Assembly: GCA_023425905.1 (NCBI GenBank)
Contig: JAFABT010000290.1
Location: forward strand, 1-5,071
From: Actinomycetes bacterium
GTDB lineage: Bacteria > Actinomycetota > Actinomycetes > Actinomycetales > Cellulomonadaceae
Reading direction: 5' to 3'
Length of the DNA stretch: 5,071 nucleotides
The notes below the pieces were generated by a model that saw only the letters and a program-made list of their open reading frames with translations, made no database searches and had not been told where the DNA came from. The first letter of the stretch is position 1, and every line of letters starts with the position of its first letter. The position numbers and the translations under genes are program-made. This document shows positions 1-5,071 of the stretch, one piece after another.

Positions 1-793
1 CGACGAGAACGATCGTGGCGCCGTCATCGAGCACCGCGACCCGCAGCGCCAGGACGCCCCCGATGACGAGGCTCGTGTGGACGAGTGCGCCGACGACCGT
101 GCGCTGGAGCACAGAGCCCCGCGCGAGCCCGGCCGCGAGCGCCGCGATCACGACGAAGGCCACGAGGTACCCGCCGTCGGTGAGCGCGGTCTCGTCGACG
201 ACGACCGCCCACCACGCCGCGCTCAGCAGCGCCGAGGCGACGACCGCGACCGGGCGTGACACCCAGACCTCGACGAGCGGCTGGAGCACGCCGCGCCAGC
301 CGAACTCATGCATCGCGATGACGGCCGCCGCCACCGCGACGAGGAAGCCGATCTCGACGGCCTCGTCGGACTCCACGGAGACGTCCCAGCCGTTCGCGTC
401 GGTGATGCCGAGCAACAACCCGCTGAACACGATGAAGAACGTCGCGACGGCGGCGACGACCCTCCGGACGTCCGCCCACGGCACCTGCGCCGCGAACCAT
501 CCGGGCAGCACGTCAGGCGTCGAGCGCTCGGCCATGGCGCCCGACCGGCGGCGCACCGAGGCGACCATCCACGCCGCGAGGCCGGCCACGAGCGGGAACC
601 CGAGCAGCACCAGCTGCGGCCCCGCACCGGGCGGCCGCACGATGGCGACGACGCTCGCCGTGACGACCGCGAGCGCGGCGAAGACGATCGCGCCGCGCCT
701 CGCGCGACCCGCATCCTCAGCCTGGTCGGGCAGTTCGGGGGTCGCGTCGCTCATGTCGGGCGGACCGGGGAGCTCCATGCTGGGGAAGGCCAT
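1..793 (-). CDS. CPBP-family (Abi/Rce1-like) membrane protein, partial at its C-terminus
   Basis: Reading from 793 leftward gives 264 codons without a stop, so the 3' end lies outside the window. The ATG at 793 is chosen because GGAGG lies 8 nt upstream; in-frame ATGs at 778 and 754 have no such site. After a polar N-terminus of about 33 residues there are roughly seven hydrophobic segments (about 35-52, 61-81, 112-131, 146-161, 181-199, 207-223, 235-254). Residues 162-171 (HEFGWRGVLQ) match CPBP motif 1 (EExxxR), but the first Glu is His162; Glu163 and Arg167 remain. The region matching motif 2 (FxxxH) is Ser-Ala-Ala-Trp-Trp at 191-195, lacking both Phe and His. In the third motif His239 is kept, but the Asn four residues later is Val. 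The family is normally made of membrane proteases or their relatives. Here proteolysis looks unlikely, and the role is unknown. It lies 41 nt downstream of a paralogue and is probably co-transcribed with it. Confidence 0.75.
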   Translation of the reverse strand, partial: MAFPSMELPGPPDMSDATPELPDQAEDAGRARRGAIVFAALAVVTASVVAIVRPPGAGPQLVLLGFPLVAGLAAWMVASVRRRSGAMAERSTPDVLPGWFAAQVPWADVRRVVAAVATFFIVFSGLLLGITDANGWDVSVESDEAVEIGFLVAVAAAVIAMHEFGWRGVLQPLVEVWVSRPVAVVASALLSAAWWAVVVDETALTDGGYLVAFVVIAALAAGLARGSVLQRTVVGALVHTSLVIGGVLALRVAVLDDGATIVLV

Positions 794-801
794 CCGGTCA
801 T

Positions 802-806
802 CCTCC
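802..806 (-). promoter_or_regulatory. Ribosome binding site of the left-edge CPBP-like gene
   Basis: GGAGG on the minus strand lies 8 nt before the ATG at 793. It selects this start over in-frame ATGs at 778 and 754, which have only pyrimidine-rich or CG-rich sequence ahead of them. It sits within the 41-nt gap after the stop codon of the upstream paralogue, which fits a two-gene operon with separate translation starts. Confidence 0.65.
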
Positions 807-834
807 CGGACGTCTGGGTCCGCGCGCAGTCACT

Positions 835-1692
835 TCACGACCGGGCCCGCGCTCGCGCCCGGCGCGCCTTGACGAAGGCCGCGAGGAACGCCGCGGCCGT
901 GGCGGCCAGGACGAGCGCGACGACGACGAGGAGGTCGCGCTCCAGGAGCCGCTCGCCCACGAGCAGGGCGAGGACGACCGCGACGAGCCAGTGCGCCGGC
1001 ACGACGGTGACGAGGCGCTGCGACACGGACCCGTTGCCGAGGTAACCGAGCAGGACGCTGAGCGCGAGCACCGCGACGGCCGCCGGCGCGAGCAGTGCGC
1101 CCGGCACCTCGAGCGCCCACACCGCCCACGCACCGAAGGCGGCGGACGTGACGGCCACCGCCACGGGCCGGCTCCACAGCCGCTCGAGCATCGGCTGCAG
1201 CACCCCGCGCCAGCCGACCTCCTGCGCGAGCGACCCGGCGAGGAGGATCGGCCCGAGGACGAGGAGCGTCGGCCCCAGCCCGCCCAGGTCGGACCCGACC
1301 GGGCGACCCGTGAGCGCGAGGCCGACGAGCACGAGGACCGCGACGACGACGACGGCACCGAGCCCGAGGATCGTGTGCGCCCGCGTCTGCGCCCGCGAGA
1401 CCGCGACCGGGAGCAGCCCCAGCATCTGCCGACGGTCGCGCATGACGGGGCTCACCGCGAGCGCCCCGAGCAGCGGCGCGAGGGCAGCGAGCCGGAACTG
1501 GTCCCCACCCAGCCCGGTGCGGTCCTGGACGAACCTCAGCACGAGGCCGAGCACGACCGTCGCCACGACGAACGCGACGGCGACGAACCCGGCCCGGACC
1601 CGGCTGAGGACGTCCCGCGCCTCGGCGAGGACGGCCTCGGGATCGACGTCGACGGGCAGGGAGTCGCTGGCACGGGCGAGGTCGTCGGTCAC
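835..1692 (-). CDS. CPBP-family (Abi/Rce1-like) membrane protein with altered catalytic motifs
   Basis: The product is 285 residues. The GTG start at 1692 is preferred to the far upstream ATG at 1794. It has an AAGG-type site 10 nt upstream, and the extra 34 residues from 1794 would be an unlikely leader read through the divergent control region. A soluble N-terminus of about 33 residues precedes about eight hydrophobic segments (roughly 36-54, 66-82, 106-127, 139-155, 177-196, 201-218, 229-246, 256-273) and a basic tail (KARRARARAR). Residues 157-166 (QEVGWRGVLQ) match CPBP motif 1 with Gln157 in place of the first Glu; Glu158 and Arg162 remain. Motif 2 keeps Phe186 but has Ala190 instead of His. 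Motif 3 keeps His234 but has Ala238 instead of Asn. CPBP proteins are intramembrane proteases or relatives involved in processing or bacteriocin immunity; the substitutions argue against proteolysis here. It shares GWRGVLQP and SRPVAV with the downstream gene, suggesting tandem duplication. It is transcribed divergently from the sugar porter. Confidence 0.8.
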   Translation of the reverse strand: MTDDLARASDSLPVDVDPEAVLAEARDVLSRVRAGFVAVAFVVATVVLGLVLRFVQDRTGLGGDQFRLAALAPLLGALAVSPVMRDRRQMLGLLPVAVSRAQTRAHTILGLGAVVVVAVLVLVGLALTGRPVGSDLGGLGPTLLVLGPILLAGSLAQEVGWRGVLQPMLERLWSRPVAVAVTSAAFGAWAVWALEVPGALLAPAAVAVLALSVLLGYLGNGSVSQRLVTVVPAHWLVAVVLALLVGERLLERDLLVVVALVLAATAAAFLAAFVKARRARARARS

Positions 1693-1702
1693 AGCGCCCC
1701 AT

Positions 1703-1710
1703 CCTTCCTC
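1703..1710 (-). promoter_or_regulatory. Ribosome binding site supporting a GTG start
   Basis: GAGGAAGG on the minus strand ends 10 nt before the GTG at 1692. It is the main reason for calling this start for the upstream CPBP-like gene. An ATG nearer the site, at the end of AAGGATG, is in a different frame and gives an arginine-rich shadow reading rather than the membrane protein. Confidence 0.5.
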
Positions 1711-1794
1711 AGCGCACCCCCTGCGGCCGCTCAGGATGTGCGCGGCGCGAATCGGTGATGAGGTCAAGACGGGGGCGCACGCCAGCCCCCCCAC

Positions 1795-1802
1795 GGAGGG
1801 AG
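1795..1802 (+). promoter_or_regulatory. Ribosome binding site of the sugar porter gene
   Basis: GGAGGGAG lies directly upstream of the ATG at 1810, with 7-10 nt between its core and the start codon. The purine run is a strong Shine-Dalgarno match and fixes the start of the transporter. Confidence 0.75.
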
Positions 1803-1809
1803 AGCGATC

Positions 1810-3246
1810 ATGGCCGCACGCATCACGGCGCAGCAGGCGCGACGACGCGCCACCGTCCTCGCGGTCTCCGCGGCCCTCGGTGGCTTCCTGTTCGGCTTCG
1901 ACTCCTCGGTCATCAACGGCGCCGTCGACGCGGTCCAGGGGGAGTTCGAGCTGGGCGACACGCTCATCGGGTTCTCCGTCGCGATCGCGCTGCTCGGCTC
2001 CGCGTTCGGGGCGTGGCTCGGTGGTCGGCTCGCGGACCGGTGGGGCCGGATCCGCGTCATGGTGCTCGGGTCCGTGCTGTTCACCGTCTCCTCGATCGGC
2101 TGCGCGTTCGTGTTCTCCGTGTGGGACCTCATACTGTGGCGGGTCGTCGGTGGCGTCGGCATCGGCATCGCCTCCGTCATCGCCCCCGCCTACATCGCGG
2201 AGATCGCCCCCGCAGCGGTGCGCGGCCGGCTCGGCTCGCTGCAGCAGCTCGCGATTACTCTCGGCATCTTCGCGGCGCTGCTCTCAGACGCGGTGTTCGC
2301 GAACACCTCGGGCGGGGCGGCCGAGCCGTCGCTGTTCGGGCTCGACGCGTGGCGGTGGATGTTCCTCGTCGGCGTCGTGCCGGCCGTCGTCTACGGGTTC
2401 GTCGCGCTGTCGATCCCCGAGTCGCCACGGTTCCTCGTCGTCGCCGGCCGGCGCGAGGAGGCGGTCGACGTGCTCACCCAGGTCTCCCACCCGGACGAGG
2501 ACGTCGCAGGCCGGGTCGAGGAGATCGAGCGGACGATCGCGGAGGACGAGGCCAACGCCCGCAGCGCGACGCTGCGCGGACCGGCGCTCGGGCTCCGGCC
2601 GATCGTGTGGGTCGGCATCCTGCTGTCGGTGTTCCAGCAGCTCGTCGGGATCAACGTGATCTTCTACTACTCGACGACGCTGTGGCAGGCCGTCGGCTTC
2701 GCCGAGTCGCAGTCGTTCACCGTCTCCGTCCTCACGGCCGTGACGAACGTCGTCGTCACCTTCGTCGCCATCGCGCTCATCGACAAGGTCGGGCGCCGCA
2801 GGCTGCTGCTCACCGGCTCCGCGGGCATGGCGGCGTCGCTCGGCGTCATGGCGCTCGCCTTCACGCAGCAGATCGGCGAGGGCGACGACGTCGCGCTCGC
2901 CGGGTCGTGGGGCGTCGTCGCGCTCGTCGCCGCGAACGTGTTCGTCGTGAGCTTCGGTGCGACGTGGGGGCCAGCCGTGTGGGTGCTGCTCGGGGAGATG
3001 TTCCCCAACCGGATCCGGGCGGCGGCGCTCGGCGTCGCGGCGGCTGCGCAGTGGATCACGAACTTCGCGGTGACGATGACGTTCCCGCCGCTGCTCGGCG
3101 CCTTCGGGGCGTCGATCCCGTACCTCATGTACGCGATCTTCGCCGCGCTGTCCTTCGTCTTCGTGCTGTGGAAGGTCCCGGAGACCAAGGGCGTCGAGCT
3201 CGAGGACATGAAGGGCCACACGGCGCAGCGCACCCCGCGCGACTGA
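1810..3246 (+). CDS. Sugar porter family MFS transporter, GlcP/XylE-like sugar:H+ symporter
   Basis: A 478-residue cytoplasmic-membrane transporter of the MFS sugar porter family, of the usual length with about 12 helices. Family signatures appear in order: FLFGFDSS with Asp31 in helix 1; GRLADRWGR (72-80) in loop 2-3; R111-VVGGVGIG in helix 4; PESPRF (203-208) after helix 6; QQLVGINVIFYY (276-287) in helix 7; DKVGRRRL (325-332) in loop 8-9; GPAVWVLLGEMFPNRIR (387-403) in helix 10; QWITN (414-418) in helix 11; PETKG (457-461) at the C-terminus. By comparison with E. coli XylE, Asp31 and Arg111 match the proton-coupling pair, and Gln146, Gln276, Gln277, Asn282, Trp391 and Asn418 match sugar-binding positions. 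Proton-driven monosaccharide uptake is therefore expected. From memory it most resembles Streptomyces GlcP glucose permease, but sequence alone does not fix glucose over xylose, galactose or inositol. It appears monocistronic: divergent neighbour upstream, terminator at its stop. Confidence 0.95.
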   Translation: MAARITAQQARRRATVLAVSAALGGFLFGFDSSVINGAVDAVQGEFELGDTLIGFSVAIALLGSAFGAWLGGRLADRWGRIRVMVLGSVLFTVSSIGCAFVFSVWDLILWRVVGGVGIGIASVIAPAYIAEIAPAAVRGRLGSLQQLAITLGIFAALLSDAVFANTSGGAAEPSLFGLDAWRWMFLVGVVPAVVYGFVALSIPESPRFLVVAGRREEAVDVLTQVSHPDEDVAGRVEEIERTIAEDEANARSATLRGPALGLRPIVWVGILLSVFQQLVGINVIFYYSTTLWQAVGFAESQSFTVSVLTAVTNVVVTFVAIALIDKVGRRRLLLTGSAGMAASLGVMALAFTQQIGEGDDVALAGSWGVVALVAANVFVVSFGATWGPAVWVLLGEMFPNRIRAAALGVAAAAQWITNFAVTMTFPPLLGAFGASIPYLMYAIFAALSFVFVLWKVPETKGVELEDMKGHTAQRTPRD

Positions 3247-3261
3247 GCGGGGTGCGCTGCG
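3224..3261. terminator. Strong GC-rich hairpin over the porter stop codon, probable bidirectional terminator
   Basis: Bases 3224-3238 and 3247-3261 are perfectly complementary (15 bp), with an 8-nt loop (GCGACTGA) that contains the porter's TGA stop. No T-tract follows on either strand, as is common for actinobacterial terminators. The porter and the flavin reductase converge here; the reductase stop lies 19 nt from the hairpin, so one structure could end both transcripts. The left arm also encodes part of the porter's C-terminal tail, residues near AQRTP. An adjacent palindrome GCGGCGCCGC (3259-3268) could pair alternatively. Alternative role: a 3' stabilising stem-loop. Confidence 0.75.
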
Positions 3262-3280
3262 GCGCCGCTGAGAGCGGGCG

Positions 3281-3868
3281 TCAGGCCAGGGCGTCGGCGG
3301 ACTCGAGGGCGCCGGAGCGCAGGGCCTCGAGCGCGCGGGTCCAGCTGAGGAGCTGGTCGAGCATCGGGCCGACGGCGGCGGTCGAGGCCGGGGTGGGCGT
3401 GAACGTCGTGTAGTTCTCGAAGTCGTGCGCGAGCGTGAGCGCGACGGCGTTGCGCACGTGCGCGACGTGCATCTCGGAGAGCACGCCGCGGACGTGCTCG
3501 ACGGCGCGCGCTCCGCCGACGGAGCCGTAGGAGACGAACCCGGCGGCCTTGTCGGCCAGTTCCGCGTAGAGGTAGTCGAAGGCGTTCTTGAGCGCGCCCG
3601 TCATCGAGTGGTTGTACTCGGCGACCACGAACACGTACCCGTCGAACTCGGCCATCCGCGCCGAGAACGCCCGCGAGTGCGGCTTGACGCCGGGCCCCTG
3701 GGACGGCGAGCGCTCCTCGTCCCACACGGGCAGGTCGAAGTCGGCGATGTCGACGATCTCGTAGTCGGCGTCACCCCGCGCCTGGGCGAGGTCCTGGACC
3801 CACCGGGCGACGGTGAGGCTCTGCCGTCCGGGGCGGATGCTGCCGGTGACGATCGCGATCTTCGTCAT
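3281..3868 (-). CDS. NAD(P)H-dependent FMN reductase family flavoprotein
   Basis: A 195-residue soluble protein with the flavodoxin-like fold of the NADPH-dependent FMN reductase family. Seen in order: the beta-1 strand and phosphate-binding loop GSIRPGRQS (9-17); DLPVWDEE (45-52); the family hallmark region EYNHSMTGALKNAFDYL (84-100), in which EYN and LKNAFD contact or position FMN in relatives; and YGSVGGARA (114-122), the second flavin loop. Members use NAD(P)H to reduce FMN, quinones, azo dyes or chromate; the physiological substrate here is not readable from sequence. The hallmark usually begins PEYN, here AEYN, and the usual Pro of the following PG is Thr90. The ATG at 3868 follows AGGGAG after only 4 nt. 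It converges on the sugar porter and lies 146 nt downstream of csrA on the same strand, so it is probably an independent redox or stress unit. No signal peptide or membrane segment is visible. Confidence 0.92.
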   Translation of the reverse strand: MTKIAIVTGSIRPGRQSLTVARWVQDLAQARGDADYEIVDIADFDLPVWDEERSPSQGPGVKPHSRAFSARMAEFDGYVFVVAEYNHSMTGALKNAFDYLYAELADKAAGFVSYGSVGGARAVEHVRGVLSEMHVAHVRNAVALTLAHDFENYTTFTPTPASTAAVGPMLDQLLSWTRALEALRSGALESADALA

Positions 3869-3872
3869 GATT

Positions 3873-3878
3873 CTCCCT
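3873..3878 (-). promoter_or_regulatory. Ribosome binding site of the flavin reductase gene
   Basis: AGGGAG on the minus strand ends only 4 nt (AATC) before the ATG at 3868. The spacing is shorter than usual, but no other start fits the conserved MTKIAIVTGS beginning of the flavoprotein. Confidence 0.6.
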
Positions 3879-3911
3879 GAGGTTCGTGGCGCGGACTGTC
3901 GCGCACATCAG

Positions 3912-3925
3912 GTTGAAGGAACAAC
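3912..3925. promoter_or_regulatory. Small dyad upstream of the flavin reductase, possible operator
   Basis: GTTG (3912-3915) and CAAC (3922-3925) form an inverted repeat around the 6-nt centre AAGGAA. It lies about 45 nt upstream of the reductase start, in an A/T-richer patch that is unusual for this window. Flavin and quinone reductases of this kind are often controlled by MarR- or HxlR-type repressors that bind short dyads near the promoter. The four-base arms are short enough to arise by chance, and no confident -35/-10 pair accompanies them. Confidence 0.2.
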
Positions 3926-3992
3926 AATGCGCAGGTGTTCCGCTTCACCCTGTGATCTGGGTCTCACTCGCGCCCTCAACCGGACGAACCGG

Positions 3993-4007
3993 GAGGTCAG
4001 CGACCCC
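3993..4007 (-). terminator. Weak hairpin just after csrA, possible terminator
   Basis: GAGGTC (3993-3998) and GACCCC (4002-4007) pair around the 3-nt loop AGC with one G-T wobble on the minus-strand transcript. The stem starts about 8 nt after the csrA stop. It has only six pairs and no T-tract. It would mark the end of the flagellar-type operon before the separate flavin reductase, but readthrough into the reductase is equally possible. Confidence 0.25.
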
Positions 4008-4014
4008 GCGCCGG

Positions 4015-4248
4015 TCAGAGCTTCGGCGGCGCGAGCGCACGCACGGCGTCCGCCGTCGCGTCATCCGCGTGGCTCGCCTCCGCGTTGGCCGCCTGGAGGG
4101 CCTCGATGACCTCGGCGCGGTTGATCCGCACGTCACGCGGGGCGTCGATGCCCAGGCGCACCCCGTCCGAGCGAACGTCGATCACGGTGAGGACGATGTC
4201 GTCACCGATGAGCAGGCGTTCGCCGACGCGACGCGAGAGCACGAGCAT
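4015..4248 (-). CDS. csrA: Carbon storage regulator CsrA, RNA-binding translational regulator
   Basis: A 77-residue protein with the complete CsrA/RsmA fold: MLVLSRRVGE at the N-terminus, IGDDI (14-18), VRLGIDAP (30-37) and VRINRAEV (40-47). Leu4 and Arg44, key RNA-contacting positions in studied CsrA proteins, are both present. CsrA dimers bind GGA-containing sites in mRNA leaders, usually blocking the ribosome. In Gram-positive bacteria such as Bacillus it represses flagellin (hag) translation and is countered by FliW. The ATG at 4248 gives the canonical MLVLSR start; an in-frame TAG four codons earlier excludes extension. No good Shine-Dalgarno is visible (GTCTCGGTGC precedes the ATG), so translation may be inefficient or coupled to the upstream gene, whose stop lies 39 nt away. 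The tail after about residue 55 (AEASHADDATADAVRALAPPKL) is longer than in E. coli CsrA (61 residues) and Ala-rich. Its placement after an FlhF-like gene supports a flagellar role. No fliW or flagellin gene is in view. Confidence 0.96.
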   Translation of the reverse strand: MLVLSRRVGERLLIGDDIVLTVIDVRSDGVRLGIDAPRDVRINRAEVIEALQAANAEASHADDATADAVRALAPPKL

Positions 4249-4287
4249 GCACCGAGACTAACGTGCCCCGGGGCGAGGACGCCGGTC

Positions 4288-5071
4288 TCAGTCCCAGCGA
4301 GCGTCCTCGGCGAGCCGCTCCCCGAGCACCGCTGCCCACGCGACCGAACCCGCGGGAACCCCGCCGATCCAGCCGACCGGCAGCCCGAGGCTGAGCACCG
4401 CGGCCGGGGCCTGCGCCTCGAGCACCCCGGTCGCGACGAGGGCGTCGATCTCGCGCCCCGTCCCGAGCGCCGCGAGCCGCCGCACGGCCTCGATCCGCCG
4501 CACCCGTGCATCGACGACGGCCCACGCCTGCGTCGGCTCGAGCGCCGTGAGCAGCTCGGCCGCCGCAGCGAGCTCGGGCTGGCTCGCCCCCGCACCGATC
4601 GCGACGACCGTCACCGTGTCAGGACTCAGCCGCGCCCGCTGCCGCGCGACGGCGGACGGCGTGAGCAGCCGGCGCCCGTGCCCGGCGATCGCCTCGATCG
4701 ACCCCGCGAGAACCACTTCGCGGGCCTCGAGCCCGAGCCGCCCGGCGAACACCGTCGCGGCCGCGAGCGCCTCCTCGGGCTCGCCCACGACGCCGATGAC
4801 CGACCCCGGGGCGGAGACGAGCGCTGGCGCCGTCCGGATGCGTCGCGTGACGACCGACAGCGGCACGGCGGCCGTGAGGTCGGAGAACCCGCTGAGCAGC
4901 TCGGCGGGCAGGCCCAGGGCGAGCATCGCAGAGACGTCCGCGCCCCCTTGCTGCGGCTCGGCGGGCAGCACGACCTGGGGCGCGACGGGCGCCGCCGTCA
5001 CGACGGGCGCGGTCGCAGCACCCGCTGGCGCGACCGGGAGCCCTGCACCCACGCGATCGGCTGCGTCCGCC
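4288..5071 (-). CDS. FlhF/SRP-GTPase-like protein lacking recognisable GTP-binding motifs, 5' end outside window
   Basis: The frame is open from the right edge to the stop at 4288 (260 codons visible). The first in-frame GTG, at 5052, has no ribosome binding site and lies in an Ala/Pro/Val-rich linker, so the true start is probably beyond the window. Numbering from 5052: linker (1-38); a short helical region with MLALGLPAELLSG (43-55), like the N domain of FlhF/FtsY; then SVIGVVGEPEEALAAATVFAGRLGL (84-108), placed like a P-loop strand and helix but without GKT/GKS; VTVVAIGAGAS (147-157), where FlhF has DTAG; IDALVATGVLEAQAPAAVLSLGLPVGWIGGVP (202-233), resembling the family's TKxDEA...G...LPV.YI..G..VP stretch but without TKxD. 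I infer a nucleotide-binding-defective relative of FlhF, which in other bacteria helps place or assemble the flagellum. The adjacent csrA supports this. The assignment rests on motif spacing and could be wrong; otherwise it is a hypothetical soluble protein. Confidence 0.6.
   Translation of the reverse strand, partial: ADAADRVGAGLPVAPAGAATAPVVTAAPVAPQVVLPAEPQQGGADVSAMLALGLPAELLSGFSDLTAAVPLSVVTRRIRTAPALVSAPGSVIGVVGEPEEALAAATVFAGRLGLEAREVVLAGSIEAIAGHGRRLLTPSAVARQRARLSPDTVTVVAIGAGASQPELAAAAELLTALEPTQAWAVVDARVRRIEAVRRLAALGTGREIDALVATGVLEAQAPAAVLSLGLPVGWIGGVPAGSVAWAAVLGERLAEDARWD

Larger units (their letters stand above)
1693..1809. promoter_or_regulatory. Divergent intergenic region between the CPBP-like genes and the sugar porter
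   Basis: These 117 nt separate two divergent starts and should carry both promoters. The best single element is TTGACC on the minus strand (1762-1767), 5 of 6 to the sigma-70 -35 consensus and facing the CPBP genes, but I see no convincing -10 at 16-18 nt. Facing the porter I find no clear -35/-10 pair. A short inverted repeat, GGGGGC (1771-1776) and GCCCCC (1785-1790) with an 8-nt spacer, lies just ahead of the porter's ribosome binding site. It could form a hairpin in the 5' leader. Its effect is unknown, and G/C runs are common in this genome. Confidence 0.4.

Noticed and set aside
15..872. A long plus-strand open frame (285 codons) antisense to the left-edge gene
   Set aside because: Its product is low-complexity Ser/Thr/Ala/Arg with no recognisable motif. 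The minus strand encodes a coherent membrane protein with a ribosome binding site and the CPBP GWRG motif.
830..1702. A 290-codon minus-strand frame starting with ATG close to an AAGG site
   Set aside because: The ATG sits well, but the product is Arg/Gly/Ala-rich without hydrophobic segments. The frame starting at GTG 1692 gives a membrane protein with CPBP motifs over the same DNA.
1755..3413. A 552-codon open frame on the plus strand overlapping the sugar porter
   Set aside because: It is a +1-shifted shadow of the porter. Its product is dominated by Arg, Gly and Ala with no domain, whereas the overlapping 1810-3246 frame carries every sugar porter signature.
2667..3725. A 352-codon minus-strand frame spanning the reductase and the porter
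   Set aside because: It crosses two genes and the terminator hairpin, and it yields low-complexity sequence in both halves. The reductase frame 3281-3868 has clear flavoprotein motifs.
3979..3994. AACCGG direct repeat separated by ACG, considered as a regulatory repeat
   Set aside because: Two six-base copies are expected by chance at this GC content, and CCGG is self-complementary. There is no further copy and no link to a promoter.
3927..4109. A plus-strand small reading frame with AAGGA 6 nt before its ATG and two early Cys codons, considered as a leader peptide
   Set aside because: No plus-strand gene lies downstream for it to control, it runs antisense into the conserved csrA 3' end, and its later codons give Arg/Pro-rich shadow sequence.

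Overview
The window is very GC-rich, with strong third-position G/C and A/G-rich ribosome binding sites. It encodes a GlcP-type sugar porter and a CsrA next to an FlhF-like flagellar-type protein. Together these point to a flagellated high-GC actinobacterium, such as Cellulomonas or a relative. The genus is an inference from composition and gene content.

Layout from left to right. (1) Positions 1-1692, minus strand: two tandem integral-membrane proteins resembling the CPBP (Abi/Rce1-like) family. The upstream one is complete (835-1692, GTG start). The downstream one runs off the left edge (start at 793). They share a GWRGVLQP core, but both lack several residues that family members need for proteolysis. 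(2) Positions 1693-1809: a divergent intergenic region serving the CPBP pair to the left and a sugar transporter to the right. (3) Positions 1810-3246, plus strand: a 12-helix MFS sugar porter with every family signature and the sugar-binding and proton-coupling residues intact. Its last codons and stop lie inside a perfect 15-bp hairpin that probably terminates transcription between convergent genes. (4) Positions 3281-3868, minus strand: an NAD(P)H-dependent FMN reductase-type flavoprotein. (5) Positions 3869-4014: a non-coding gap. (6) Positions 4015-5071, minus strand: the end of what looks like a flagellar operon. An FlhF/SRP-GTPase-like protein without recognisable nucleotide-binding motifs enters from the right edge, followed 39 nt later by csrA.

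The genes form at least three functional units. Sugar uptake (MFS) and the CPBP pair share a divergent control region. The flavin reductase is probably a separate redox or detoxification unit. The FlhF-like protein and CsrA probably belong to flagellar export and post-transcriptional control of motility. I see no rRNA, tRNA, CRISPR array, insertion sequence or phage gene. The most notable observations are the apparent pseudo-GTPase next to csrA and the two CPBP-like proteins lacking catalytic residues.
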